This document shows, in pieces, positions 46,891 to 57,296 of a DNA stretch of 64,000 nt. Position numbers and translations under genes: made by a program. The notes beneath the pieces were generated by a model that saw only the letters and a program-made list of their open reading frames with translations, searched no databases and was not told where the DNA came from. Source of the DNA: Mariprofundus sp. KV. Its GTDB lineage: Bacteria > Pseudomonadota > Zetaproteobacteria > Mariprofundales > Mariprofundaceae. Each line of letters starts with the position of its first letter. Position 1 is the stretch's first letter. Where the stretch lies: the NCBI RefSeq assembly GCF_013387475.1, contig NZ_VWNB01000001.1:242069-306068 (forward strand), given 5' to 3'.

Positions 46891-47021
46891 GGCGCAAGTG
46901 AAAAAAGCGGCTGACTGTAGAGAAAAAACAGATCAGCAAAGCGTGATGAATAGCACATCCAAAAGCAGACCTGAATCTAGATTTCTGTCAGGGGATAAAT
47001 AGTGATCTCACTTCAGACTGA

Positions 47022-48212
<1,191 letters not shown>

Positions 48213-48215
48213 TTC

Positions 48216-49022
48216 ATGCTACAAGTCAGACACCGCTACAAGCTGTGGCTGATTGGCATGATCGTTTTTGCGGCTCTCTTTGCCTCTGCACGCCTCTCCG
48301 GATCATGGCCGATGCTGGCCAGTTGGCCAGCCCTTGAAGCCCTGCAAAGGCCTGTACAGTGGTGGCAGGAGTTCAGCCTCTGGTTCTCGGAGAAGCAGAC
48401 TCTGCAGGCCGATTATCTTGCCTTTCGCAAAAAAGCAGAGCAGCAGGCCTCACTGATTCAGGAGGCCAATTCGCTGCGCGAAGAGAACCGGCAGTTGCGC
48501 AGTATTCTTGATGTTGCAGGTATTACCGGCTATCGCTGGCATGCGGCCAAGGTTCGCGGCCGAAGCCCTGAAGCGATGAGTCAGCGTATTCTGTTGCAGG
48601 TTCATGGCGTATCCAAAGATGATGTGATCGTATCAAGCGAGGGGCTGGTCGGCGTTGTCGACAGCACTGCTGAGGCTCATGCCACAGTCCGCACCATCTT
48701 TGATGCATCACTGGCTGTACCGGTCACCATTCCCGGCAGCTCGCTGGCGGCACTGGCCCGAGGGCAGGGTGAGAGCCTCTCCATCGACTTTGTACCTGAA
48801 GAGTTCCTGCTCAGTGCCGGACAGGTGCTTTATACCAGTGGCGCGGGCGGTCTTTTCCCTCCGGGCATTGCAGTAGCCCGCATCAACAGTGTCACAACTG
48901 TCCCGGGCGAGCTGTTCGTGAAAGTCTCTGCCGATCCGGTTGCACACTGGCAACGCGATAACTGGCTGGCAGTAGCTTCACACCTTCACCAGCCCCCTGT
49001 CATGCCATCACCTGCGCCATGA
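48216..49022 (+). CDS. mreC: Rod shape-determining protein MreC
   Basis: A 268-residue bitopic protein: one membrane helix (LWLIGMIVFAALFASARLSG), a coiled coil (ASLIQEANSLREENRQLRSI) and two periplasmic beta-barrel halves (AAKVRGRSPEAMSQRILLQV; QVLYTSGAGGLFPPGI). It links MreB to the wall enzymes PBP2 and RodA. It overlaps mreD by four bases. Confidence 0.94.
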   Translation: MLQVRHRYKLWLIGMIVFAALFASARLSGSWPMLASWPALEALQRPVQWWQEFSLWFSEKQTLQADYLAFRKKAEQQASLIQEANSLREENRQLRSILDVAGITGYRWHAAKVRGRSPEAMSQRILLQVHGVSKDDVIVSSEGLVGVVDSTAEAHATVRTIFDASLAVPVTIPGSSLAALARGQGESLSIDFVPEEFLLSAGQVLYTSGAGGLFPPGIAVARINSVTTVPGELFVKVSADPVAHWQRDNWLAVASHLHQPPVMPSPAP

Positions 49023-49426
49023 TCGGCTTCACTGTTGCCTCGCTGGCGCTGCTGGGACTCAGCCTCAACCTCGCCTTCTCCACATCACTGACACAACCGG
49101 ACTGGGCCCTGGCCCTGCTACTGGCCGGTATTCTGGCCCGTCGCCATAACTGGGTATGGGTGCTGCCCGGCATTGTGCTGCATGATCTGGTACTGTACTG
49201 GTCAGTAGGCCTTAGCTCTGCTGTTATTGCCCTTATTCCTCTGGCCATGATCTATTTCGACCAACATCTGGGGGCCGGGCTGCCACAACGCATTGTATTG
49301 ATGACACTTGCCACTCTCAGCCTGCTTCACTGGGGCTGGGATGCGACAGCCCTGCTGCTCACCCTCGCTCTCTGCGTGCCGATCTGGCACCTGCTAACCG
49401 GTCTCTATGCGCAAGAACCAGCTTGA
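49019..49426 (+). CDS. mreD: Rod shape-determining protein MreD
   Basis: A 135-residue hydrophobic protein with four to five helices, at the MreD position between mreC and mrdA. It is shorter than the usual 160 or so residues and poorly conserved, so the call depends on position. It begins ATG 49019 inside the mreC stop and overlaps mrdA by 20 bases. Confidence 0.8.
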   Translation: MIGFTVASLALLGLSLNLAFSTSLTQPDWALALLLAGILARRHNWVWVLPGIVLHDLVLYWSVGLSSAVIALIPLAMIYFDQHLGAGLPQRIVLMTLATLSLLHWGWDATALLLTLALCVPIWHLLTGLYAQEPA

Positions 49427-51230
49427 GAGTCGGCAGCGCTTTGATATGCGCATGCTATTTTTCTATGCCATTACGCCGCTGCTTCTCGGTGGTCTGAGCC
49501 TGCACCTGTTGCAGCTGCAATGGCTGCAGCATGAGGCACTGGCCCTGCAAGCCGATGAGAACCGGCTGAATATCGTACCTGTGCTACCGGTACGCGGTGA
49601 GATCATCGATGCCAACGGCACGGGGATTGCAATGAACAAGATCGCCTACCGGGTACTGCTGATTCCAGAGCGCGTAGATGCACTTGATGAGCTACTGGCA
49701 TCGCTCTCCGAAACCCTGGAGTGGAGCCCCGAAAAACTTACCCACATACGTAAACGCATCAAATCAAGCCGACCGGATCGCCCTGTACTGCTCGATGACA
49801 AACTGCAGTGGCAGCAGGTCTCACCCATTGCCGCCCGCCTTCACCACTTCTCCGGTATCGATGTCGAAGCAGGAAGCTATCGCTATTATCCCTACGGCAG
49901 TTTAACAGCCCATCTGATCGGATATCTCTCTCTCGCTCGACAGAGCGATCTCGATGCAGGCTACCTTTCTACCGAATTCATTGGCCGCGCCGGCGTTGAG
50001 AAATCGTTTGAGAGTTACCTGCACGGCACTCCCGGCTCGCAGCAGGAGGAGGTGGATGCGCGCGGGCGACGCATCGCCGTCATCAAGCGATCACCATCGG
50101 TAATGGGTAATCAGCTGCAGCTGGCACTGGATATTGATGTGCAGAAAACAGCATCCGAAGCACTGGGTGACAGAACCGGGGCTGTTGTGGTAATGAATGT
50201 GGAGACTGGTGAAATCATCAGCATGCTCAGCCAGCCGGGTTATGATACCAACCGCTTTATTACCGGCCTTGAATCGGTGCAGTGGGATGCCTGGTTGAAC
50301 AACCCGGACAAACCCCTGCTTAACCGAGCCACACAGGCTGCTTATCCGCCTGCATCAACATTTAAAATGCTTACCGGCCTTGCCGGCCTGGAGCAGCGGG
50401 CAAATCTTGCCACCGGTACAACCCAGTGCCCCGGTTATCTCGAGCTGGCAGATCGGAACCTGCGCTGCTGGAAACGGACAGGCCATGGCAAGGTCGACAT
50501 GCACTCAGCACTGGTGCACTCCTGTGATGTCTATTTCTACAAGCTTGGTGATCAGGTTGGCATGGCCGCGATCAGTGACACTGCCCAGAAGTGGGGACTG
50601 GGGGAAAAAACAGGCATCGACCTGCCACCGGAATCACGCGGCATTATCCCTGCTCATCGACCCTATATGATGGCGGAGATGAGCAGTCGTTCATCCAAGC
50701 GCAGACACTGGTTTCGTGGAGAAACCATGATCACTTCAATTGGCCAGGGTCAGCTCACCACCACGCCGCTGCAGATTGCCCGCCTTGCAGCCACCATTGC
50801 CAACGGCGGCAAGGTACTCAAACCGCAACTGCTGGCCGACTCACCAGCTGAGATTCAGCATCAGATCGACGTCAAGCCGGAACACCTGAACACTATCCGT
50901 AAAGCGATGCGCAGTGTGGTCTCCTCTCCGGGCGGCACAGCATTCAGAGCGCTGGCTTCCGCACCCTGGAAGGTGGCGGGTAAAACCGGCACAGCGCAGG
51001 TGGTAAAAATGGCACAGGATAACCAGAAACGTACCAAACTAAGTCAGGAGCAGATTATTAAACGACATCAGGATCACGCCTGGTTCATGGGTTACGCTCC
51101 CTATGACAATCCCAAGGTGGCGATTGCCGTATTCGTGGAGCACGGCGGCCATGGCGGCAGTGATGCTGCACCGGTTGCCGCAGCTATCATCCAAACGCTT
51201 GCGGCAAAAGAGCAGGCGGCAGCACTGTGA
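49407..51230 (+). CDS. mrdA: Penicillin-binding protein 2 (transpeptidase)
   Basis: A 607-residue class B PBP of the elongasome. An N-terminal membrane helix (FYAITPLLLGGLSLHLLQL) and pedestal domain are followed by the transpeptidase: SxxK in YPPASTFKMLTG (active Ser), the second motif near HSCDVYFYKLG, and KTG in AGKTGTAQVV. It crosslinks peptidoglycan made by RodA. The stop overlaps the mrdB start by four bases. Confidence 0.95.
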   Translation: MRKNQLESRQRFDMRMLFFYAITPLLLGGLSLHLLQLQWLQHEALALQADENRLNIVPVLPVRGEIIDANGTGIAMNKIAYRVLLIPERVDALDELLASLSETLEWSPEKLTHIRKRIKSSRPDRPVLLDDKLQWQQVSPIAARLHHFSGIDVEAGSYRYYPYGSLTAHLIGYLSLARQSDLDAGYLSTEFIGRAGVEKSFESYLHGTPGSQQEEVDARGRRIAVIKRSPSVMGNQLQLALDIDVQKTASEALGDRTGAVVVMNVETGEIISMLSQPGYDTNRFITGLESVQWDAWLNNPDKPLLNRATQAAYPPASTFKMLTGLAGLEQRANLATGTTQCPGYLELADRNLRCWKRTGHGKVDMHSALVHSCDVYFYKLGDQVGMAAISDTAQKWGLGEKTGIDLPPESRGIIPAHRPYMMAEMSSRSSKRRHWFRGETMITSIGQGQLTTTPLQIARLAATIANGGKVLKPQLLADSPAEIQHQIDVKPEHLNTIRKAMRSVVSSPGGTAFRALASAPWKVAGKTGTAQVVKMAQDNQKRTKLSQEQIIKRHQDHAWFMGYAPYDNPKVAIAVFVEHGGHGGSDAAPVAAAIIQTLAAKEQAAAL

Positions 51231-52333
51231 TCAGAGCCCTGCGTGGTATCGACTGGATACTTCTGGCGGCTATCCTCTGTCTGCTGGGGCTCGGGCTAAT
51301 CACCCTCTATGCCGCCGTCTATCAGGGCGATACAGGGCTATGGAAGCGACAGATCATCTATCTTGGCGTTGGCTTCTCTGTGTTCCTGATCCTCTGTCTG
51401 CTTCCACTGCGTTTGCTGGGGTTGGCCAGCTGGCCGTTTTATATTCTGGCGCTGCTGCTGCTGGCGCTGGTGCCGCTGGTTGGTGATGTCCAGATGGGTG
51501 CACGCCGCTGGCTCGATCTCGGGGTGATGAACCTGCAACCCTCGGAATTGATGAAGTGGGCGCTGATGTTTGTATTGGCCAACTGGTTTGCCAGCCGCGA
51601 GGCCAACACCTTGCAGGATCTCGGTGTAGCTCTGGCTCTGGCCATTGCACCGGCTGCACTGATCATTATCCAGCCAGATCTGGGTACAACGCTGGTGCTG
51701 CTGTTTGCGGCTACCGCTCTGCTCATTGCATCTGGCCTGCCGTGGCGCTGGTTCGGCCTTGCTGTCACCCTGGCACTGGCATCACTGCCACTGCTCTGGC
51801 ACTTCATGCACGACTACCAGAAACAGCGTGTATTGACCCTGCTTGATCCGCAATCCGATCCGCTGGGCGCCGGTTACCACGTCATCCAGTCGACCATCGC
51901 CATCGGTTCCGGCGGCCTGTTCGGCAAAGGTTTCCTGCAGGGCACACAGGGGCGACTGCACTTCCTGCCTGAGCAGCATACCGATTTCATCTTCTCCGTT
52001 CTGGCGGAAGAGGGCGGTTTTATTGCGGTAATGTTCCTGTTTATGCTCTACACCATTCTGATCACCCGCATCCTGATCATCAGTTATCGTGCCCATACCC
52101 GCTTTGGCTCACTGATCTGTATCGGTGTTGCCTCGGTATTCGTGCTCTATATTACGGTCAATATCGGCATGGTATCCGGCCTATTGCCGGTGGTAGGGCT
52201 ACCGCTTCCCTTTATCAGTTATGGTGGTTCGGCACTGGTGACCATGCTGGCCGCCCTCGGTCTGGTGATGCGGGTTGCCATTGAATCAAAAGAGTTAATC
52301 CCTTGGCAACGGCCTGGCAGCCCGCTGGTTTAG
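51227..52333 (+). CDS. mrdB: RodA (SEDS peptidoglycan glycosyltransferase)
   Basis: A 368-residue, ten-helix SEDS polymerase that extends glycan strands with PBP2. Visible are DVQMGARRWLDLGVMNLQPS, IIQPDLGTTLVLLFA and PLPFISYGGSALVTMLAALG. GTG 51227 overlaps mrdA. It ends the shape operon and converges on the TauE gene with seven bases between. Confidence 0.95.
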   Translation: MIRALRGIDWILLAAILCLLGLGLITLYAAVYQGDTGLWKRQIIYLGVGFSVFLILCLLPLRLLGLASWPFYILALLLLALVPLVGDVQMGARRWLDLGVMNLQPSELMKWALMFVLANWFASREANTLQDLGVALALAIAPAALIIIQPDLGTTLVLLFAATALLIASGLPWRWFGLAVTLALASLPLLWHFMHDYQKQRVLTLLDPQSDPLGAGYHVIQSTIAIGSGGLFGKGFLQGTQGRLHFLPEQHTDFIFSVLAEEGGFIAVMFLFMLYTILITRILIISYRAHTRFGSLICIGVASVFVLYITVNIGMVSGLLPVVGLPLPFISYGGSALVTMLAALGLVMRVAIESKELIPWQRPGSPLV

Positions 52334-52340
52334 CTGTCTG

Positions 52341-53138
52341 TTAACTCAACAGCGCGGCCAGCAGCATCGCCGCTGATAACGAAACAAAGATCGCTTTAAG
52401 CAGAACCCTCATCAGCGATTCATCCACACGATCATGCAGCCTGGCCGACCAGCCTGATGCCGAGGGAAGAATCAGCACAACGCCCGCCCACGCTGCAACA
52501 AGAAATTGCCAGTGGTTCTCTATCAAACTGAGCCAGTCGGACTCCAGTGAGAGATTAAGCAGTAGTGCCCCCATTGCCATGATCACGCCGCACATTGCCG
52601 AACTACCGACGGCCTGTCTGAGATGCACAAAGCGGCGCAGTAGCGGCACCAGCATCGTGCCGCCACCGATGCCGAGAAGACCGGAGATATAGCCGATAGG
52701 GCCTGCAAGCATCTGCATCAGATGGATCTGCCTCGGCCCTGTTTTAAGGTGTCGTCCATAATCGAAAGCCACCCAGCCGTTGAGTGCGGAGAGTCCCAAC
52801 AGCACCCAGAACTGAGGTAGCTGCAGCGTGCTCCAGAGGCCCAGCCCTGCCCCGATCACCAGTCCCGGCAGTAGCAGCAATACTGCGCTGCTGTCGACAT
52901 GGCCCAGGCGAAAGTGGGCACGCGCTGAAAAAAAGCCTGTAATCGCTACCGCCACCATGCTGGCAAAAATATAGATCGCCATACCCTCGCTGTGAGAGGG
53001 CATAAAAGCATAAAAGAGCGGCACATAGATCAAGCCGCCACCAATGCCTGCAAGGCCGGCCAGCACACCGCCAATCAAGCCAGCACCCAGGCCGACCAAC
53101 AGGCCATAGATGATCAGGCTTAATTCGATCTCAGCCAT
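52341..53138 (-). CDS. TauE/SafE family membrane exporter
   Basis: A 265-residue protein with eight helices and two Gly-rich repeats typical of the family: VLAGLAGIGGGLIYVPLFYA and ISGLLGIGGGTMLVPLLRRF. Members move sulfite, sulfoacetate or other organosulfur anions. The substrate here is unknown. An 81-residue gene precedes it by eight bases on the same strand. Confidence 0.9.
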   Translation of the reverse strand: MAEIELSLIIYGLLVGLGAGLIGGVLAGLAGIGGGLIYVPLFYAFMPSHSEGMAIYIFASMVAVAITGFFSARAHFRLGHVDSSAVLLLLPGLVIGAGLGLWSTLQLPQFWVLLGLSALNGWVAFDYGRHLKTGPRQIHLMQMLAGPIGYISGLLGIGGGTMLVPLLRRFVHLRQAVGSSAMCGVIMAMGALLLNLSLESDWLSLIENHWQFLVAAWAGVVLILPSASGWSARLHDRVDESLMRVLLKAIFVSLSAAMLLAALLS

Positions 53139-53146
53139 ATTGTGCC

Positions 53147-53392
53147 TTAACCGGCTTGTCCGTGTTTAAACAGCAGATACTCCTGATACTCATCCAGCTC
53201 CATTTTACCCCGGATATAGAGCTGTTGATCCAGTAGTGTGTCACTATCTGTAACACCCTCTTGTATATTGTGGCACGCAGCCGCCTGCTGGCGCTGCTCA
53301 GAAATCTCGGCAGGGATTGTGAGCGAACGGGCCATTGCGGCCGCCCGCCATTGATCCGCATTGGCATAGGTTGTTTTCTCAGAATGGCTCAT
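53147..53392 (-). CDS. Small protein upstream of TauE, unknown (81 aa)
   Basis: A soluble, mostly helical 81-residue frame starting ATG 53392. It ends LDQQLYIRGKMELDEYQEYL. The C-terminal YxxGxMxLDE pattern loosely resembles VbhA-type antitoxins, but no Fic toxin is near, so this is only a pattern. The eight-base spacing to the exporter gene suggests co-transcription. A competing overlapping frame (53131-53367) has an odd composition and was rejected. Confidence 0.6.
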   Translation of the reverse strand: MSHSEKTTYANADQWRAAAMARSLTIPAEISEQRQQAAACHNIQEGVTDSDTLLDQQLYIRGKMELDEYQEYLLFKHGQAG

Positions 53393-53436
53393 AACGCGTA
53401 ATTTACCTTATAAAAGCAGTGCGTCGAAGTTTTCCG

Positions 53437-54300
53437 TCAGGAAAGAAGAAGATGAAACTTCAGGGCCTCAATAGCCCGGCCAAAGGCGAGTTCAAGCTCA
53501 GCACAAAAGCGCAGCATATCGGCACTGCTCAGGTTCTCATCCACTGCTTCAATTTCCCGACAGCGTGAGACCACTCCACTGACACCCAGCGTGGCAGCAG
53601 GCCCTTTTATACTGTGGACTCTTATCAGGTAGCTATGCCGGTCACCCTGCTCTGCCGCCTCTCTGAGGCGGACAAGATGCTCTGAACCTGTACTCTGAAA
53701 TGCGTCAAACAGCTTTTGGCGTTTTTCAGGCTGCGTGATCAGCCTGCAGAGGCTGTTGATAACCGACGCATCGAGAACCTCATCCTGTTCAGTTACAGCT
53801 TCGCTATCCAGCACGGCTGATTCATCATCACCCGGTTGCGCCGTATGCTCTCGAATCTTCTCCAGCAGCAGCGCACCATCTACAGGTTTTATCAGATAAT
53901 CACTGGCACCAGCCTGCATGCACTCGCTGATGGTGCTTGGCAACGCCTCCGAAGTGAGCATCAATACCGGCAATAAAGCCCGGGACGCCATCAAACGCAG
54001 CTGCTTGAGCACCTCAATGCCGCTGACCTGTGGCATCCTGATATCGAGAATAACAAGATCGATCTGTTTACCACTACGCAGCAGCGTAAGCGCCTCTGCG
54101 CCATCACTGACAATCTCCAGTTGGTAGCGGCTATGGTTAAGGATCTCTCTGACCACCTGCTGATTGATCGGATCATCCTCAGCCAGAAGGATGGTCAGCG
54201 CTCTATGCTCTGAAGGGTTGCTATCACCCTGATGTTCATGGCCGGATGCTGCTACTTTTCTGAATGGCGTCCTCACCCTCGCCAGCCATGATGACTTCAT
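53437..54300 (-). CDS. Response regulator with HPt domain
   Basis: A 287-residue protein (308 if started at 54363). A receiver domain (about 30-150: LLAEDDPINQQVV, phospho-Asp in LVILDIRMPQVSG, Lys in LIKPVDG) is followed by a linker and an HPt domain with the phospho-His in RVHSIKGPAATLG. Such REC-HPt proteins act as phosphorelay intermediates and could serve hybrid kinases such as those at 13181 and 15576. It has no DNA-binding domain. ATG 54300 is used; the upstream alternative overlaps the next gene. Confidence 0.88.
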   Translation of the reverse strand: MKSSWLARVRTPFRKVAASGHEHQGDSNPSEHRALTILLAEDDPINQQVVREILNHSRYQLEIVSDGAEALTLLRSGKQIDLVILDIRMPQVSGIEVLKQLRLMASRALLPVLMLTSEALPSTISECMQAGASDYLIKPVDGALLLEKIREHTAQPGDDESAVLDSEAVTEQDEVLDASVINSLCRLITQPEKRQKLFDAFQSTGSEHLVRLREAAEQGDRHSYLIRVHSIKGPAATLGVSGVVSRCREIEAVDENLSSADMLRFCAELELAFGRAIEALKFHLLLS

Positions 54301-54337
54301 ATTCGACCCTGCCTGAGGGAGGCGCAGAGGAGTTGAT

Positions 54338-54532
54338 TCACCCTCTGCCCGGCTTGGCTTCAAATTTCAGGCAGTTGAGGTTAGATACCACCTGCACTTC
54401 GTAGCAGGGCAGAATACTCGATTTAAAACCGAAGGCGCGACAGCCATGCGGTTTGGCCTGATCCCAGGTAATGAAGTAGAAGCGGCAGCTCTGGCATGGC
54501 GGTTTTTTTACATGTTGATCTGCTGCAGCCAT
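54338..54532 (-). CDS. Small cysteine-rich conserved protein
   Basis: A 64-residue protein, PPCQSCRFYFITWDQAKPHG followed by a CRAFGFKS block and a C-terminal CLKFEAKP. The five cysteines (CxxC plus three) suggest a metal site. Similar small proteins are often labelled uracil-DNA glycosylase in databases, but the protein is far too short and lacks the glycosylase motifs. Its ATG shares a base with the Rieske stop (TGATG), so the two are coupled. Function unknown. Confidence 0.75.
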   Translation of the reverse strand: MAAADQHVKKPPCQSCRFYFITWDQAKPHGCRAFGFKSSILPCYEVQVVSNLNCLKFEAKPGRG

Positions 54533-54846
54533 CAGTCGTCCAGATCAACCTGCACCATGCCGTTCTCTACACGGACCGGAAAGGTGTCGATATTCTCATA
54601 GGCAGGCGGAGTCAATGAACGACCATCACGGATACAGAAACGGGCACCATGGCGCGGACAGATAATCTGATCACCCTCACAGGCACCACTGGCCAGCTCA
54701 CCGCCATCATGGCTGCAGACATCCTCAATAGCGTAATAGGCACCATCAAGATTGAACACCGCAACCTCGGCATAAGCGGTGCTGACCACCTTCCGACTTC
54801 CCGGCGGCAGCTCACTCTCCTGTGCTACATCAATCCACTCAGCCAT
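54532..54846 (-). CDS. Rieske [2Fe-2S] ferredoxin
   Basis: A 104-residue ferredoxin of the NirD/biphenyl dioxygenase ferredoxin type. The cluster motifs C-x-H (DVCSHDGGELASG) and C-x2-H (ICPRHGARFCIRDG) are separated by 16 residues, as in the family. It begins AEWIDVAQESELPPGSRKVV. The electron partner is unknown; there is no oxygenase nearby, though NnrS and the SUF genes follow on the same strand. It sits 34 bases downstream of nnrS. Confidence 0.9.
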   Translation of the reverse strand: MAEWIDVAQESELPPGSRKVVSTAYAEVAVFNLDGAYYAIEDVCSHDGGELASGACEGDQIICPRHGARFCIRDGRSLTPPAYENIDTFPVRVENGMVQVDLDD

Positions 54847-54880
54847 CTCACCCTCCTGCGGCTCGAGCCTTCAAGCCCGC

Positions 54881-56080
54881 TCAGCCCTCTTTACCATCCA
54901 GACGTGGTCGCAATAGTAGCATCGAATAACGCATCACAAAAATCAGAAATGCAGCGGTCCAGCAGCTGCCACTGATCAGCACGGCAATCTCAAGCCATTG
55001 TCCATTAAACATCGGCAGCAGAACCCGGACAGCAGCTGCGACAACCATCAACCCGAATGCCAGCCGCATGCCCGGCAGCACCCGGATTGGACGCCCTGAA
55101 TGGCCCAGCGCAACGCGTGCCATCATGCCAAGCGTAAGCATGCTGACCGTTCCGATAGTCCAGCCATGCAGGGCATGACCAAGGCTGATATCCAGAATCA
55201 ACGCAGCTGCATAGAGGAGAAAGCCTGCAACCAGCCAGCCATAACCAAGATAGAGTACCCAGAGCATCGGCTCCTGCCATATACCTGCTCTGTACCAGCG
55301 CTGCATACGCAAGCCGTGCAGGAGCGCAACAGCAATGGCAGCGATGGCAACCGGTAGCGGGAAGGGAAGCAGCAGATTGATTGCTGCAAAAGCCAACAGC
55401 GAAGGCAGCGCCAGAGTCTCAACCATGCGAATCGATCCGGTTTGACCACCTGTAGTTTTGCCGATAAAAAAGGGCAAAACGCGCCCGGCGATCAGCACCA
55501 CAATCGCAACCGTTATCAGTACAGCCAGATGTAACATCGGCGTAATCAAACCTTCAAACACGCCAAGTTGATCGAGGTGGATACCAGCATTGCTGGCTGC
55601 CAGCAGCAGAAGCAGAGCAGGCAGAGGGTAGTTACGCGATTGCTTCGCCTTTTTCAGATTCAGGAATATCACCACGGCCAGTACTGGAAGAAACAGCAGA
55701 TCAAGCAGGGCAAACAGCTCTGCTGCCATAGGAATCGCTGAAACAAGGCGGGGAATCAGCCAGAGCAGTACCAGTAGTGCCAGTGGCCAGCCGCTCGGGG
55801 TAGCAATGCCCGTCCAGTTGCGCACTGCTGTGAGCAGGAACCCTGCAACAACAGCGACGGCAAAACCAAAGAGCATTTCGTGGGCGTGCCAGAGCGAGAG
55901 ATCAAAATAGTTGTAGTGCCAGATGCCGGTGACAAAACCACCGAGTGAGGTAGCCATAAACAGGATCGCGAACCATCCAGCCAGCAGGAAGAAGGGGCGA
56001 AACCCTAAAGCAAACGGCGCCCAGCCTTTTGGTTGATCAGGAATAACAGACTTAACAATAGGAATTTCAGTGTCTGCCAT
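54881..56080 (-). CDS. nnrS: NnrS family protein
   Basis: A 399-residue membrane protein with about 12 helices. Characteristic are PFALGFRPFFLLAGWFAILF, the His in LWHAHEMLFGFAVAVVAGFL, LHGWTIGTVSMLTLGMMARV and ALGHSGRPI. NnrS is a heme- and copper-containing protein linked to protection from nitric oxide and to iron-sulfur-safe growth under nitrosative stress. The 190 bases before it hold a GTTAC-TTT-GTAAC dyad but no clear NsrR or FNR site. Confidence 0.92.
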   Translation of the reverse strand: MADTEIPIVKSVIPDQPKGWAPFALGFRPFFLLAGWFAILFMATSLGGFVTGIWHYNYFDLSLWHAHEMLFGFAVAVVAGFLLTAVRNWTGIATPSGWPLALLVLLWLIPRLVSAIPMAAELFALLDLLFLPVLAVVIFLNLKKAKQSRNYPLPALLLLLAASNAGIHLDQLGVFEGLITPMLHLAVLITVAIVVLIAGRVLPFFIGKTTGGQTGSIRMVETLALPSLLAFAAINLLLPFPLPVAIAAIAVALLHGLRMQRWYRAGIWQEPMLWVLYLGYGWLVAGFLLYAAALILDISLGHALHGWTIGTVSMLTLGMMARVALGHSGRPIRVLPGMRLAFGLMVVAAAVRVLLPMFNGQWLEIAVLISGSCWTAAFLIFVMRYSMLLLRPRLDGKEG

Positions 56081-56164
56081 GATTAACCTTCCTTAGTTAC
56101 AAAGTAACAACGTCGCATCTATGTTCGATAGTAAAACACCCAAAGGTTAGGGTGCTATCTTTTG

Positions 56165-56265
56165 CTTCATGCCAAGACGCGAGAAGCACAAAACCGGAGC
56201 GTATCGAAGCATACGTGAGGATTTGAGCATCGCAGCAACGCAGGCATGGAGTAAAAGAGAGTGCC
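56165..56265. repeat. Intergenic repeat, copy 1
   Basis: About 100 bp between nnrS and sufT (plus-strand reading: CCAAGACGCGAGAAGC, then GAAGCATACGTGAGGATTTG, then AACGCAGGCATGGAG). The order and wording match the gap between sufC and sufD (59885-59990). No reading frame is supported. Confidence 0.5.
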
Positions 56266-56271
56266 TTGAGG

Positions 56272-56844
56272 CTAAAACATGCCTAATTGCAGGCGGGCTT
56301 CATCAGACATCATCGAACGATCCCAGGCCGGGTCAAAGACCAGCTCCACCTCAACACCGCTGACATTATCCACAGAGAGTGTTTTGGCACGCACATCATC
56401 AACAATGAATGGCCCCATACCGCAACCCGGTGCTGTCAGCGTCATGACGATATCGACATGGTTACCGCCCTCATCATCTTCAACAACATGCACATCGTAA
56501 ACCAGTCCCAGATCGACAATATTGACCGGAATCTCCGGATCGTAACAGGTTCTCAGTACCGCCCAGACATCCTGTTCATCCACCGGCCCGTCCACGGCTA
56601 TGTGCTCATCTGTTTTCGCAGCCGAGGCCGCTTTCTGCTCATCAGTTTCACCCAGCCCGAGCGCATCGGCATCCTTGCCCTCAATGCGGGCCAGATTGCC
56701 GCCCACACTAACGGTATAGCTGCCACCAAGCTCCTGGGTGATCAGCACCAGTGCCCCTGCAGGTATGGTGACCGGCGTGCCGAGCGGAATCAGGATCGCA
56801 TCGACATCGCGGGTAGTTGTGATTGTATCGCCAGCACTATTCAT
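56272..56844 (-). CDS. sufT: SufT (DUF59) iron-sulfur cluster maturation protein
   Basis: A 190-residue SufT with the MIP18/DUF59 domain in the second half: VWAVLRTCYDPEIPVNIVDL, ending in TLTAPGCGMGPFIVDDV and VFDPAWDRSMMSDEAR. The N-terminal half is a beta-rich extension (ILIPLGTPVTIPAGALVLIT) common to proteobacterial SufT. It helps cluster insertion or trafficking. It overlaps sufU by four bases and is the last gene of the operon. Confidence 0.9.
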   Translation of the reverse strand: MNSAGDTITTTRDVDAILIPLGTPVTIPAGALVLITQELGGSYTVSVGGNLARIEGKDADALGLGETDEQKAASAAKTDEHIAVDGPVDEQDVWAVLRTCYDPEIPVNIVDLGLVYDVHVVEDDEGGNHVDIVMTLTAPGCGMGPFIVDDVRAKTLSVDNVSGVEVELVFDPAWDRSMMSDEARLQLGMF

Positions 56845-57296
56845 TCTGTCTTTGCCACCTCATCGGAATCTGTAACGGCCGACTTGAGCGTATGCCAGCA
56901 GAGTACAGCACATTTAATGCGACTGGGAAACTCGCGCACACCTGAGAGAACCGCCAGCTTACCCAGCACCTCTTCATCCGGTACCTCTTCAAGATCAGCG
57001 GTAACCATGTGCTGAAACATATCAAATTTCGCACTGAATTCGGAGAGCGGCGTGCCCTTTACCGCTTCTGTCATCAAGGAGGCAGAAGCCACAGAGATCG
57101 CACACCCCTCGCCTTCAAAGGAGACCGCCTCGATCAGACCATCACTGTTCACATTCAGATAGACATGCAGCCGATCACCACAGAGTGGATTATAACCGTC
57201 CGCCTCATGGTTATAGTTCTCCAGTTTACCGAAGTTGCGTGGACTCTTGTTGTGATCAACGATCACCTGCTGATATAGGTCACGTAGTTCAAACAT
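56841..57296 (-). CDS. sufU: SufU iron-sulfur scaffold / sulfur acceptor
   Basis: A 151-residue NifU/IscU-fold protein. The three conserved Cys are in PLCGDRL, EGCAISVAS and RIKCAVLCW. The Gly-rich helical N-terminus LYQQVIVDHNKSPRNFG is typical of SufU, the sulfur acceptor of SufS. Its ATG shares a base with the sufS stop (TAATG). Confidence 0.92.
   Translation of the reverse strand: MFELRDLYQQVIVDHNKSPRNFGKLENYNHEADGYNPLCGDRLHVYLNVNSDGLIEAVSFEGEGCAISVASASLMTEAVKGTPLSEFSAKFDMFQHMVTADLEEVPDEEVLGKLAVLSGVREFPSRIKCAVLCWHTLKSAVTDSDEVAKTE

Noticed and set aside
53131..53367. 78-codon minus-strand frame overlapping the 81-codon gene
   Set aside because: Arg/Ser-rich, out of frame with the better-supported 53147-53392 and overlapping the exporter start.
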